Assembly (NCBI GenBank): GCA_032209605.1
Contig: JASFXZ010000027.1
Location: 7,645,372-7,709,371, forward strand
DNA: 64,000 nt
Origin: Mactromeris polynyma
Lineage: Eukaryota > Mollusca > Bivalvia > Venerida > Mactridae
Direction: 5' to 3'
Position 1 is the first letter of the stretch. Every line of letters begins with the position of its first letter. A program made the translations under genes and the position numbers. The notes below the pieces were generated by a model. It saw nothing but the letters and a program-made list of their open reading frames with translations, searched no databases and was not told the origin of the DNA. Below, piece after piece: positions 1 to 36,945 of the stretch.

Positions 1-220
1 ATGTTTAGGAACAGAAAAATTTAAACCAGGTTTGTGTTTCTGTTAACTACATTACATTGATGAAAAAATTGTTATCAAACAGTGTAAGTGCAAGATTGTT
101 TAACAAATGGGATCAGAGACAAATACTGTGGCATCATTATTGTCTTCTATAGCAAACTTCATGGATTTTCCTAAAATGACAATTTTGTAATTGTTCCATT
201 TAAAAAAAAAGTTATTTAAT

Positions 221-478
221 ACCGGCATGTGAACATAAACGACAATTAAATGTACAAAATTGTGTATTTGTGTTGTTGGAGAATATGCAAATGAAGTAAA
301 CAATTTAAAGCTTTTAATCAGGCCCCTATTACCTGTAGGTAGGAAGGAGGTAGATGTTCATTGTAAACCTGCCAGTATTAAACGTAAAAGACAATAAACT
401 GTACAAATTTGCATCATTTGTTGTCAGAGAATATGCAGATGAAATACACAATTTTAAAGCTTTTAAACGTGCCCCTAC
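221..478 (+). repeat. Diverged tandem duplication (~110 bp, offset 150 bp)
   Basis: 221-331 and 371-478 share a diverged sequence: GACAAT then TGTACAAA, a GAGAATATGCA block, and AATTT then AAAGCTTTTAA and GCCCCTA. The second copy has a frame reading KFASFVVREYADEIHNFKAF before a stop, which looks exon-like, but there is no donor with room for an intron before the acceptor at 523. It may be an old exon duplication; not proven. Confidence 0.5.
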
Positions 479-523
479 CACGAGTTGCAATTAGGAAATT
501 AATATTGAAATTAATTTTTTCAG

Positions 524-675
524 AATGTGAGACATTGATTGTACAATTTGTGAGAGATGTAGCACAGAAATACCCATCCGATTTTGGTAATCTCCGTGGT
601 AACATGCAACAAGATGATGTAGCTAAACTTGACCATTGTCTCGTAGTAAATGGACACTGTAACGGAACATCGTAA
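524..675 (+). CDS. 3'-terminal exon of an unrecognised plus-strand gene (partial)
   Basis: A polypyrimidine tract and acceptor (TTAATTTTTTCAG, ending 523) precede a frame that opens with two bases of a split codon and reads CETLIVQFVRDVAQKYPSDF, then GNLRGNMQQDDVAKL and DHCLVVNGHCNGTS to TAA at 673-675. The composition is protein-like (helix-like, charged). I do not recognise the family. Earlier exons must lie left of the window or in 1-520, where I could not assign any with confidence. Confidence 0.5.
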
Positions 676-2950
676 AATCTGCGACTAGATATGGCATATA
701 TTGTAATAATTCCAGGAATATTACTTATTGTTGGCACTTATGTCATAGATTATACTATTTTTCAACAAGTACCAAAATTAATCAACATGTTTGAACTATT
801 TTTAAGGTAAAAGTATAAGTCATTGAGTTTAGTTTATGACCAAGTGTTCTTTAATGTCAAGAATGACTTTGCCAGTCTTTCAATGACCAGTTTTGAAGGT
901 TTCATTCAATGTGATTCATAAGTATTATTGTTCACTGCATTTAGGCAAATTCTGTCATGTGTCGGGTTCATATTTCGAAACATACTTACCAGGAGGAAAA
1001 AAGTGTCAATAAAAAACAAACTACAACATATTTCGTCCCACAGGACATAAAATGAGAACTACTGCTTCATAAAACCAACCAAGTAAATGACTAGATTAAA
1101 TGATTTTTTCAGCTTTTGAACATGGTTATTGGCTACCTGACACATTATTGTCGGCTAAATGGGCCGATGTTGTTATGTTTTAATATCATTACGGGGATTT
1201 TCAACATTTACAGATTTTATTTTTTTTGATGGTTGAATACCTACCTGTCTGAGGATGCTAATCATAGATCACTGCTGTAAGAAGCATTAGTGACATTAAT
1301 TAAGACTTACGTTAATTCCTTCTTAAGTATTTTATAACAATTACTTGTGCCATGGCTTGTCTGATTTTTGATGTGGTGTGCCAACTATATTTTTGTGAAG
1401 CGTCAAATGTATGCATGGCTTTGTTTTGATGTTTTTTAAGGATATTTATCCAATGTTTCGTGTTTTTGCTTATGAAGCAGTTGTCTGTAGGGCATTGTTA
1501 TTAGGAAAGGAGCTCAATCGTGAATTTATGGTTAACCTTTGTTACTGTATACAAGATTTGAAATGTTATGTTTTAAAGGACTTCGTTGATTTATACCGTT
1601 ATGTGTCATTTTGTATGTACACATGTATATATATTTATAATGTAACCAGTAATACCAAATGAATTTCAATCCTTAAATTTAATATATATTGGAATACAGT
1701 TTGTTTTTATATTTGATATTACCATAAGAATGTGGTTGTGTTGAGGTGAAATGTTTCGAACAATCCATAATGTGTATGCTGTCTATAGGTTATGACAGAG
1801 ATGAAATATCCTGTGTATTTCAGGTACATGCTTTTATTGCTAGTTAAATGTTGAATACATAAATGTTATAATAGTTCTATTTCTGTGAGTCAAAGGTGCT
1901 ATTGTTTTTTGGTGTGTACAGGTTGTTGCCATGGGAACACTTAGTGCTCTTTTACAGCTAATGATTTAACTCGACCACTTAGTTTCAAATTTACCAGGTC
2001 TTGATGAATTTAAATGTAAATATAATCTTTACAGCTATGTACAAAGAATGAAATTAATTGTTGCATAGCTTTCTGTGCTCGGTAGGTTTTAGTTCTTTAC
2101 ATAATATATGTATACTCAATAAATGAAGTAAAAGAGTAACATATTATTTCTGGGATATAATTTTTTGTACATTATTTATGTAGCCTGCTAACCATACTGT
2201 GAAGTCATTCATTGTTTAAACACCTTGCAGACCTGCCTCATGCATGTGACTTGTCATGGTAGATGGGGGGGGTTTAGGCAACCAGATTTGTGGGCAAAAT
2301 TGGACACTTTCTGTAAACAATATTTAGGACTGGCAATGTTAATGAAATTACAGATCTGAGCTTCTGAAATATAACAGTATTATGTATGGGGCGTAATTTT
2401 CACGTGTTACATCTTTACAGAAAGATGACTTCACTACACTTTGGTTAAATGAATGATTTTGCAGACAATATGTAAATACTCATTTACTGTTATCGGTGAA
2501 AGGGTTTTCCTTTGTGTATATATTTGGTGATTTGTGCAATATGCCACCATGTTATGTAGTTTACATATTAATGACTGCTGTTTCTGTTAGTGACTTGTTA
2601 CTCCATGTAAACTTATATTCTAGTAAAATCTGATCAATACAACTAACACAATGTATGTTTGAATTTTAATTCCCACCTGTCCGTCGTTATTTGTACAGTT
2701 AAGTTAAAAATGGAATTCTGATGTCTTAAAACTTGAGTCAATTTACTACATTGGGTTAAAAAGTGAATATCTTGGTTCAAAACTACATACTCATGAAATT
2801 GTGAGTTTTTACAATTATTTTATTTTGAATTTGAACTTCTGCTTCTGCTTTTGTTTGATGCATTTTTGTGTTATATATATTAAGATTGTGCTGAGTTCAT
2901 TGTTAATCGTTTTTGTTAGGAAATAAAGAATGCATTTATTGATTGATAAC
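676..2950 (+). other. Probable long 3' UTR of the plus-strand gene
   Basis: Follows the stop at 675; no coding frame of note. Candidate poly(A) signals are the AATAAA in CAATAAATG near 2119 and the AATAAA at 2922-2927. After about 2950 the sequence is ordinary intergenic DNA. The extent is inference. Confidence 0.4.
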
Positions 2951-5900
2951 TTTGGATTTAAGTGAACATTGTACAACATGAATCAAAGCAATTCAGATTA
3001 TTTGAAATCAGTTTGTGAAGTAAGTTGTTCAGTTAACACCTAACCTTCAACACGCATCATTGCAGCGACAGTTCCTTGAAGTAAAAAAGCCAACTATTCC
3101 TAGAAGTACCTGATCACTGCTACCCAATAAATTTCATGCCGATAGACAAGTCTTAGTTCATCATACTAATGATTGGTGAATTATAACGAGGCTCGGAGTA
3201 AATGGACACTGTCGACTGTAACACTGCCATCAAGTATAATCCTCATTGTATTTTGAATTAGATTTTTGTAAATCCTCTGAATTTAATCTCGCCAAAGTGC
3301 AGGACAGTTTTTTCACTCTCAAAACATCATATCAATGGTCACCTGTTTAACAAGTTTGATACAATTATTTTGAATTTTCAATATCCATTTTAAAATAAAA
3401 ATGAATTAACAATCTGTTGTTGTTGTTGTTGTTGTTGTATGTTTGATACTGTATCCATGGTTACCTGCATTAGTCTTGTACACTGTAATGTATCTGGCAT
3501 CATTCACACATGAAAACATAATGCATATACTTTAGTAGGGAATTCTTTGTCAAGAGCAACTGCTGATGACTAGAACCATTTGTGATATTTTGACTGCTCA
3601 ACTTAATTTTTTTTATTATACATCAAGTGGGAAACTATTCCTTGATAAAGGCAATTTAATATATTGCAAAGGGGTGTATGTGAAATTCCTTGAGAAAAGC
3701 GGAAGAAACCATTTCCTTATTTGAGGGAAATGACCAGTGGAAATTGTTTTTTGATTGAAGGTAACCCTGACCTACTGACCTCAAAATCCTGACCTGTATG
3801 AAACCGTTTTTCCAGTCAAGGTCACTATTACCTTGACATTCAACCTACTGCCCTCAAAATCAATAGGGGTCATCTACGTCCAAGAGGCCTATTAAGTTTT
3901 GAGGACCATAGGCCCAAGTTTTGAGTACTTGATGAATAACTAAAGACATAATTTATATTCAATCGTTTTATACCCTATAAAGTAAACATGTAAGTTCTAC
4001 GGGCCATAACTCTAGTGTTCCTCAAACATTCTGTCTCAAACTTAATTTACAGTAGTAAATAATTCCACAAAGTTTTATTCAAATTCTCCTTAAAGGCGTA
4101 TCCTTCAATAAGGCCGTTTTTTTTCTAACGCAGAGATTTCCTTTAAACTTTTTATATTTGATCAGTGTAATGTATCTAACCAAAATATGAAATAAAAATG
4201 ATAAGTCACCATGCTCGATTTTATGATAATGAAGATTTAAAATTGGAATATTTCATATGAATATAGAGCAAAATCGATACAAGTTTACTATATTTTTTCT
4301 AGCGCAAAGATTTTCTTACAACTTGGTATACTATATGAGAGTCACTGTCTGAATGAAAATATGAAATAAAAATAATAGGTCACCTTGCTCGATTTCAAGA
4401 TAAAGATTGTTTTATTGTGTTTCAAATGTAGTAAATATGGAAAGTGAAAGTTGAAAAAATTTACCCTTAATACTCTTGGTAACCCATTATCGTTTTAAAT
4501 TTTTATAAAATGTGTTAGTTTTAGATATTTATTGAAGATCATTTTATAATTTCAAATGTAGAATTTTAAATATCAATGACTTCTGTGCTTAATAGTAAAG
4601 TATATAGAAAAAGAAAGTAGAAGGAAAACTGTAAAACTATAATGAAATCCTTCAATTAAACAAAATGATATCATTATTTGTTTTGCTACAATAATCGAAA
4701 AGAACTTGCGCATTAAAGTTGCGCAATGGCAACTCCCGAATACGTCGTTAAGATGTCGTAAATATGGCTATAGACAGACAACGGCGAAACTAGATTGCTC
4801 TGAATTTGGTGGGGATAAAAAGAGACAATGGTGATTGTTTCTGTTATCCTCGATTGTGATTTGTTGTCTACATCACTTTTGATGTATAGTGCTGTTACAC
4901 TGACCGCAAACAGGTGTATGAACTTTCATGACCGATCCATGTCAATTTATGTATGGAAATGCTCTCGTTCGTGAAGCTAAACTGATGTTTGGATCACTTT
5001 TCTATCTTAACAGAACCGCAGCTTTTTCTCCGTCAAGCTCACTGACAAATAAGAATATTTCAATACACGTATTTTGAAATGTAACAGTCCAGGTAATATA
5101 TTCATACGTTCGCGGTTAATAAAATCGCACTATACGTGCATACATACTAGACATTTAACTGGTATTTTGTTTTATGACATATTACCTTTATTACCAAATT
5201 AAACCAATCGGCCAATTGTAACTTAAATATTTTTGCCAGTCTTCAAGCTAATGTGATGCTTCTGTGTTATACGTTGGTAGGCATTTTGTTTGAGCATTTC
5301 TTCTCTTACATGTTGACCCTTAGTGGGCCGTTAATTAGGAATTTAGCACAAATACAAAGAGACATATAGGGCTATATTATCTTGTCATCTTGAATATACA
5401 AAATAAATAAGTTTGAATCAAAGCAACATAATTTCAACTCTGTATATATCTTCTTACAATCATAGTTTTTGTAGCAAGTGTATAACGGGCATGCCAACAA
5501 TTTGTTATTGAGGAGCGTACGAATGTTGTACAGCACCAAAGCAAACAAATAACAGGTTGGTATAGAAATTTGATTTGTTGGTAAAATGATACAGAAATGG
5601 GTAAAATGAAACCAACACAGTTTGGTCAAAATTTAAAACAATTTGTTCTGACATAAATATATACAAGCATGTACAGATGCACTTTGAAAATTTATACAAT
5701 AAATTATAGAGTACAATTTTGACATCATGAGTTTTCTAATACAGTTTCACTTATTTTTCACGTAATTCGAAAAGGCATTCTGTTAAATGGAAATCCAAAG
5801 ACAACAACGTGGTCAATGTGTACATTTCACAGAAAGTATTTCAACACATCCTGAAACGAATACTTATCTACTATACTTCAAAATGAATATAATATAGCAT

Positions 5901-6150
5901 GAAAAAAACATGAACATAAATACAAAATGTGGCTTCTTGGAATGTTTATGTTATATGACTGAACTAGACATTAGACTAGTGATATCTATGAAGTGGCTTG
6001 CAGTAAAATTTAAAAAACAAATAATTTACAGCAGTAAAATCAATTGGACAACTTGTGCATTCTCTGTTAAAGGGTTTTGAATATTTCTGATATACAGCAG
6101 TGCTTATAGTTACATAAATGTTATGTACAAATGCTTCAGGGAAATTCATA
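2951..6150. other. Intergenic between converging genes; dispersed repeats
   Basis: No coding sequence recognised. A (TTG)n run lies at about 3416-3438. A diverged tandem pair sits at 4122-4238 and 4293-4406, each with an AATATGAAATAAAAAT block followed by TCACC.TGCTCGATTT. A dispersed repeat at about 4600-4780 shares the block AATGAAATCCTT.AATTAAAC and the following ATATCATTATTTGT with 51600-51760. The SPCA 3' UTR end could fall within 5380-11440. Confidence 0.5.
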
Positions 6151-6152
6151 TA

Positions 6153-6323
6153 CAATAAAATCTCACATAAAGACCACCTCAATAATAAGACAACCTCGAA
6201 ATTAAGAACATAATTTTCAAGTCCATTTTTCCAATTTTGCTCTTTATTCAACCTTAATATTAACCCCATCTCAATAATAATGCAAAGGGTTCCCATGGTG
6301 GTCGTATTGTTTAGGTTTTACTG
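6153..6323. mobile_element. MITE family A copy 1 (pogo/Tigger-like ends, TA target duplication)
   Basis: Starts CAATAAAATCTC..AAAGACCACCTC and ends GGTTTTACTG, flanked by TA on both sides (6151-6152, 6324-6325). It is a diverged member of a family with five other copies in the window. No coding capacity. CAGT-type ends with TA duplication are typical of pogo/Tigger (Tc1/mariner superfamily) MITEs. Confidence 0.75.
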
Positions 6324-7344
6324 TATAGACATGTTAGACTCAGTTACAAGGTGACATGTATGGCACATACATTGGACCAACAGTTAATATTACATGACGA
6401 GTATTCTATAATACAAACAGTTGGACAGCTAGAATGTACGATATATCGATACTGTACTGAGCTTTCAATGAAACTTACTTGGGTCAGGTGTTCCACTAGG
6501 TGCTGAGTCCCAATGGTCATTTTGATAATTGTTAACCGGATTTTACAGCCACTTTATATTAGTTTCTATTATTGTCAATCCTCTTTAATGGATGTTAAAA
6601 TTGGCCGACCCCAGGGGAATTAGATGTCTTTTTTGGGGTCTAATTCCCCACCCTATAGAGCCAAGCATTTTATCTTAATCCCCACAGTGGGAGATGATAA
6701 TTCCCCACTTCAGGGATCTATTAAAAATCTGGCCAAACTCTTTCTGGCATAGATAAGTGAGAGCATAATTATACTTGATGATGGAATTCTAACATGAACT
6801 TTCCTGTTCCCTGTACAAGGCAGACATATAACTTTGGCACACTACAATAAAAGCTTGGCTCTTTATCATAAAAAATGCAGAACTATACAAGTGGTGAAGT
6901 TTGCGACATGGACAAAATTGTGAAATAAAGAATGTCGTCAAAATATCAGTAAATGTGATTTTCCATGATCAGTACAGTTTTATTTACTTTACTATGAAAC
7001 AATAACAGTACTCTGCAAGACCATTTGCAAACAAGTTAGCATATAAAAGGTCAGCAGAGACTGCCACCTGTGAAAATATCCACTTACACAGCACTTTGTT
7101 CTGTAATACCTAATTCTATATACATGTAAAAGCAAGAATATTGAATTTACAAATCTCATGAAGCTAAGTGTGGGTCAATGAAACATAATATTGTACAATT
7201 ACAAAAAGTGGGAAAATATGAAATTGGTGCATGGAGTATTTTTAGAGATGAAAGAACTTGATTTCATATGGTGATCAACTTGCTTCATGAAATATATCAC
7301 AATGTTACCCAACAAGTAATAAATATAACACACTCCATACAACC

Positions 7345-7472
7345 CACAGGAGATATTCACGAGTTCTCTCCCTTCATCCTTTCTAGAGTTCTGTCCCTTT
7401 AGCCCTTCTGTAGTGTATGTACATAGTACTCTAGAAGGGATTAAGGGAGATAACTTGTGGTAATCTCCTGCA
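7345..7472. mobile_element. MITE family C copy 1 (palindromic, ~128 bp)
   Basis: Left CACAGGAGATATTCACGAGT then TCTCTCCCTT; right AAGGGAGATAACTTGTGGTA then ATCTCCTG, nearly the reverse complement. Four other copies occur in the window. No ORF. Superfamily unassigned. Confidence 0.75.
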
Positions 7473-9415
7473 TTATAAACTAAATACTTCAACATTGGAC
7501 ACAATTATTTTAATAGCCTACACACAAAACACAGTCAGACACTGCTATGATACACTTAGTGATCTTAAAACTATTACATCTGATATCAAATTATAGTGTA
7601 CACTATAACAAGGCACGACATCCATTGAATTTCAATTTATTCTTCTATTAGAATATTCCAATTGTGAAAAAGGTAACATCTACGTCAGACAATGCAGTCT
7701 CCTTAATCCAATTCCAGTTTTAAATAGTAGAAGTCTTCCTTACTTGTACATATCCTAATCAAGCAAAGTATTCCTCGTATACAATAATTCTACAGTGAGA
7801 TGATATTTCTGAGTATTTTCTTATTAAAACACTACATCCTGGCACTATCAGTGAATGCAAACAAATCATTTTTCAAACTTATTCATAAGAAACGCTACAA
7901 CTGAACATTACTAATTCATACAAACTAACAAAATCTATAACTGTAAATATTATGAATCAATGTATCAGAATTATCATAATGCCAATTGTTCAATTAATCA
8001 TTGTTAACATAGTTCAAACAAATGCACATAGCAACACAATCCAAAGCATCATATTATGCCATTTGGTCATACACAAGAATACAACAGAATCTTGCAATAA
8101 AACAACAAAGGATGACGAATCTGATTATAACTTTGATGTTGTTAAACTGTGATCCAAAGTCAAATAAAAATCTTAGAATCATTAAAGATATATTATGGTT
8201 CAAAATCATTTGTAAATTTTTATTTCAAACCCGACATGGATACAGCATTACATTAGTGGATTCAAACATAATTAGCAAGTCGTATCAAGATACAAATCAC
8301 ATCCACAACAAAATGACTGAGTATGACAATGGCAACATATAAGTGACTAGCTTGTATTAAATTATCCAACATTTTCAGCTTATAATATCACTTTTATTGT
8401 GTTAAAATCTAGTTGCCTAGGGGTTCCACTGCGTACTGAATCTCGTGGGTCATTTTGATAATGTTTTACCATTTTTTAGCCAAAAATTCTATAATTCAGA
8501 GAAAACTTGATCCTTTCTTCCAGGAGTCAAAGGGTCAACTTCAGGGTCAAATGGAACCCCTGTTGACTAATAGATATGTATTCAAAGCTGTTGGCTCGCA
8601 CAAATGCAGCTCTTGGTAGACTTGCAACAATAATTTTTTTAACTCTGAACCATAACATAAACCATTCAATACTGCACATACAGTTTCCTTATCACAGCAC
8701 CAGTAACAACAAGAAGATAATATAATACTTATAATGTTCACATGAAACTGCAGCCAGATAGTTTGTATATCTATAATATTGCATTTGTAAATACAGTAGA
8801 AAAATGTATACATGAACATGGAGAAGCTGCACTGATATGTACAAGTTAACATGGCATCCATATTTACCCAACCTGACAGAAGCATTGACTTACAATAGTC
8901 AGAATCAAACAGAGAAATCATTGTGTTAAGTGTTTGCCAACAACGCACTGGAGAGTAAGTTTCTGTATGAACATGTTTCACATACAATCTCCCATAATCA
9001 AGTTTCTTTAATACAAATAGCAGATTCCTGCTTAAAATGATGGGTTTTTATTCTTTTGCATAATACAGTCCAAAGAGAAAAGGCCTAATTTATTTTGGAT
9101 CGCTTTAATGAATATGTTATTTTTTTAACATTCTGTACTGTACAAATTCTATAGTGAGTATTCCGACGACAATTTCAAATACTTTTTGTATTGATTTAAA
9201 TAAAAACTTGTATAAAAGACAACGAGAATTACAGATATAAAAACAAAATGATTCAAGGTTTCAGCACACATACATGTACTAATATGGAAATATTTGCAAA
9301 TGTAAGCATCGAATCAGTAATATATCAAGGTACATAAACTCTCGTTTTAATCAACTCTCATTTTATTACTCCTCTAGCTTCAACCTTACTGAAAATAAAT
9401 CAACCAATTAAAATA

Positions 9416-9580
9416 CAGTTGGACCTCGTTTATTCGATTTCATCGGATCCAAAACTGTATTTCGAGTAATACACGGTTATGAGTAGCCCATTTCAAATTG
9501 AAACACCAGGATCTGATATTTATTTCGGATAATACCAAGGTATTCAGATAGAAGGTTGACGGATAAACGAGGTCCAACTG
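9416..9580. mobile_element. MITE family B copy 1, full length (165 bp)
   Basis: Ends are CAGTTGGACCTCGTTTATTC and the inverse CGGATAAACGAGGTCCAACTG, flanked by TA at 9414-9415 and 9581-9582. No ORF. The termini resemble Tigger/pogo elements, but the interior is unrelated to family A. Confidence 0.88.
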
Positions 9581-10095
9581 TATGCACAATATATAGTACA
9601 ACCTTCATTATAAATTGTCACAGTTGGTAGAAATATTAATTTTACAATTACAACGTAAATTTTTTAAATTTCATGAAATAGTAACATAGTATTGACACAG
9701 TCTATGGGAACAATTTATACAACTACTAACAACAATTTGATTTTATGTTAAAATATTAATTTGCCACAATGATTTTATCTCAAATAATAATATGGGCAGT
9801 CAGAGCAAAAATGAATACTGTAAGGATACAAACACTTGCTGTAAACAAACGGTATGTGTACAACCAATTTCCAACCATCAATAAAACCACATTTCAAAGC
9901 TACATCACCTTTTCTATTGTAACAAATGCATGTCATACAATTTATTAGGAAAACACTATTTCAAAAACAGTTTTCAGTTCATTATTTGATGTATTTCTCA
10001 AGACATATGTTGTATTATTCCTGCAAGGTATCCACTTACATTTGTCTCCTAGTACTACCCTTTATATACGGAGAGCTGAATAAAGGGGCTACCAG

Positions 10096-10604
10096 TAGGG
10101 GTGTCACGATATACCTATATATCAGTATAATGCAATACGTAGGAAAAATGTATTGTACAGTGATATGAAATTAATGAACCATCTTTTATGAAACTTTTTG
10201 TCTGCTTTCTGTGTAAAACTGACTTACTACAAATCTAAACATATGATGTTATACAGACATGAAAATCTCTTCATTAGTCAAAAGTTTGAAATGAGAGTGT
10301 TAACCATTTAACTTTAGCTTATTACTTTGCAGCTGGAGTACACAATAACCTTCATACATGGTCCCTGCTCCTGGTCATGAAAACCTCTTATTTAATAGCC
10401 AGTCAAAGACTGAAATGATGTAGGTAACTGTTTGTTTTCGCTAATGTATGTTTAATTTTAGGACACTATTGAGAAGGTTGAAAATGTGTTCAAGTAATAA
10501 ACCCATCAACAGTCATATCATAGGTTAATGATGCAGTATGTTGAAGTACATATTGCTATATATTGTTGAAGTATTGCAATATATTGTGTATCCTGACACC
10601 TCTA
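10096..10604. mobile_element. Non-autonomous hAT-type transposon with perfect 8-bp target duplication
   Basis: Left terminus TAGGGGTGTCACGATATACC; right terminus, reverse complemented, TAGAGGTGTCAGGATACAC. The flanks are identical: GCTACCAG at 10088-10095 and 10605-10612. Eight-base duplications and TAGGGGTGTCA-type ends are characteristic of the hAT superfamily. 509 bp, no transposase ORF. It lies between the SPCA stop codon and the converging gene, possibly in SPCA's 3' UTR. Confidence 0.88.
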
Positions 10605-11440
10605 GCTACCAGTGCTATTTTTTCATGGTTTTGTATGACATTGCCAAGATTTGAACTAATGACATCCTGCACTCATTGCAGACATGCTACTAATTTAGCT
10701 ATTGCGGCGATACAAAACGACAAAGTTAGAGAGAGAAATTATTCAAACCACTTAAAAAAAGTATGTATGCCAAACATTGCACTGCAAGTAAACATAGAAT
10801 CGCAGAATTTGTTTTCAATATTCAAAACTTTGTGGACTACAATCATTCAAGAAACACATCCACATCAAATGTTCAGACAGTCGTTTTGTGAAAGGATATA
10901 TACATTGTATGTACGTTGAAAGGTTTGTTCAGCCTTCCGAAAAGATCAAAATAAAATGCTTGCAGCTTTATATGAATCATAACAGATAAAGACTTTAGAC
11001 TAGTGCTACATAGTATAATACATTGTTCAGTAAAACACGACCCGCAGTTATAGCCCTATACATGCATACAATCATTAACTTCATCATCAGATCCAACAAT
11101 CATGCATAAATCATCTTATTATGCTATATACATACATCAATATAATTGCTTAAAAACAAAAACATAGATATCACAATGTATTGAGTAAACTTTTTAAGTT
11201 CATACAAAGTATGTTTAAAGAAGCTTAAACTATAGAGTGGAGGAATTAGTTATTTCAAAATTGCTTTTGTATACTATACATAGTTTCAGAATTGAGGCCC
11301 TGTGGATATTCGGTACATAATTTGTGCATCCACCAAGTCTCCTTTGATAGCTTATCCATTTTATTACTTAAACAGTCAATCTGCATCGCCAACTAAAAAA
11401 TGTTCCACTATATAATTTAATCTGCTTCTAAAACATAAGT

Positions 11441-35247
<23,807 letters not shown>

Positions 35248-36296
35248 AGTTTATATGTCTGTGATACTACATAGAAAAAACTGAGACGTAGTACAATACT
35301 TTTCTGTAATACTGTTTTAAAGCTTTGAAAAAAGGGAGTTTCATTCCGACATTTAATTTATTCCGAGGTAGAAAAATATCACCAAAATGTTCGGACCATG
35401 CCACGATTATGAACGAGGACGAAACAAGCTGTCAAATACCTTCTCTGTGTTTCCTACCTCTCTCACGACAGAAGATTCATTCCCCGTTGTGCTTAACATG
35501 AAAATTACAATTAGTGAGTAAGCAAATGCAATATACTAAGTATACACGTATATAACTTCAGATTGTCCGCGATGTTGACTTCTGTAAATAGCGATTCGTG
35601 TCTAGTCGGTTGATTTTGATCGCCTCCTCCATTGAAGAGTTTGAGGTAGGGTATGTCTAAAGTGCGGATAGGATATCCTATCCGCGGATAGGAATTGAGA
35701 CTTGCGGATATGAACGATAAATTTATTATTACTCACTGGAATCGATTGAAACTTTCAGATGTTGTTTTAATTACAAAATCAAAAATATTTACAAACTTTC
35801 AGACTCACGTATTGAAAAATAAAGTTTACAGACTGTTTTAAATATACCAAAGACCTAAACACTATGTAGCCTCATACAAAGGTAAATTATTACTCGCTTC
35901 AAGCTACGGATTAAAACTATTAAATTGTTTAGTTTTACGTGTTATATACTTTTCATTTATATAATAAGTTGATAAAATAATATAAACGTGTACCCATGAT
36001 TGTGCTAAACCTTATATTGGAATACAACAATCGACCGAGTTGTTTCCCTTTGACCAGTCAGTTACTTCTCATGTCAAAACGAAATTTACTAGAAAAGAAT
36101 GTTACCAAACCGGGAACTGAAGCTGAGATATCGAGTAAGCTTCTGCCATTATTATGTTTCAGTGTGTAAGGGAATTCATTTTTACTCTTTACGACGAAAG
36201 CTGTCTTTGTAGTATAAGCATTTTCTGTCACGTTTTCATAAATACAACTTTGCGATTTCATATTTCTATAATATATTATCAGCGTTTAAATTATTG
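35248..36296. promoter_or_regulatory. Upstream region of SPCA with a perfect 22-bp palindrome
   Basis: No ORF of note. The palindrome at 35664-35685 reads GCGGATAGGAT and its exact inverse, centred on GATATC, and is followed by another GCGGATAGG. It lies 417 bp upstream of the SPCA start codon. Whether it is a promoter element or chance is open; no TATA box or transcription start could be set. Confidence 0.4.
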
Positions 36297-36945
36297 GTAA
36301 ATGCGTGTTTGCTTTCTAACTATATTCGAGTACATATATCTTTATAATTGTCTATTTTCAGTGCTAGTATACAGAAATTGTTCCGTACTACCAACGCAGA
36401 GTAATAAAACAAGAAATATCTTGAAAATGGTCGGCGCAATTTGAAGGATAAGATTTGTTGTGCTACATAACAACAATGCCGAGATGTTACGATTGCTGTT
36501 CACGCCAGATCCAAAATGGATTTCGGTAAATTCACCAGGTATCGCACCCCTTATCGAAAGGTTAACCAATCAGCGTCCAGGTTACAAACGGTGTTCGGTT
36601 TACACAACACTGATATGCAAAGAGCAAAACCATGTAAGTACGGCTACGTCGAAAAATAATGAAACACAATACAAGTTTTGTCGATTTTAACAATATATTC
36701 CACAGGAGCTCCAGTGAAGATATAACTTACCTCCCTTTGTGTTATACCCGCAATCATCGGTAATGAACAATGTATGTTGCAGTTAATACACGTGTTACGT
36801 GTACAATAAACAAGATGGTGAGGACTAAAATAATGCAAAAAAAACAAGAGAATATGCTGCTTGTGGACTAATCACTCGTCTAGCATGTAATTGATCTAAG
36901 TAGGCCTAGTAACATGTTTCCAGGCATAATAACTAATGGTTTTCA
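36297..36945. repeat. Direct duplication module, copy 1
   Basis: About 650 bp nearly matching 45661-46354, same orientation. Shared blocks include GTAAATGCGTGTTTGCTTTC, GCCGAGATGTTACGATTGCT and TGTGGACTAATCACTCGTCT. Both copies keep a plus-strand donor-like ACCATGTAAGTACGG and a minus-strand donor-like GGGAGGTAAGTTATATC, so the module may be a duplicated promoter or first-exon region. Short ORFs in it are not conserved between copies. Confidence 0.88.
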
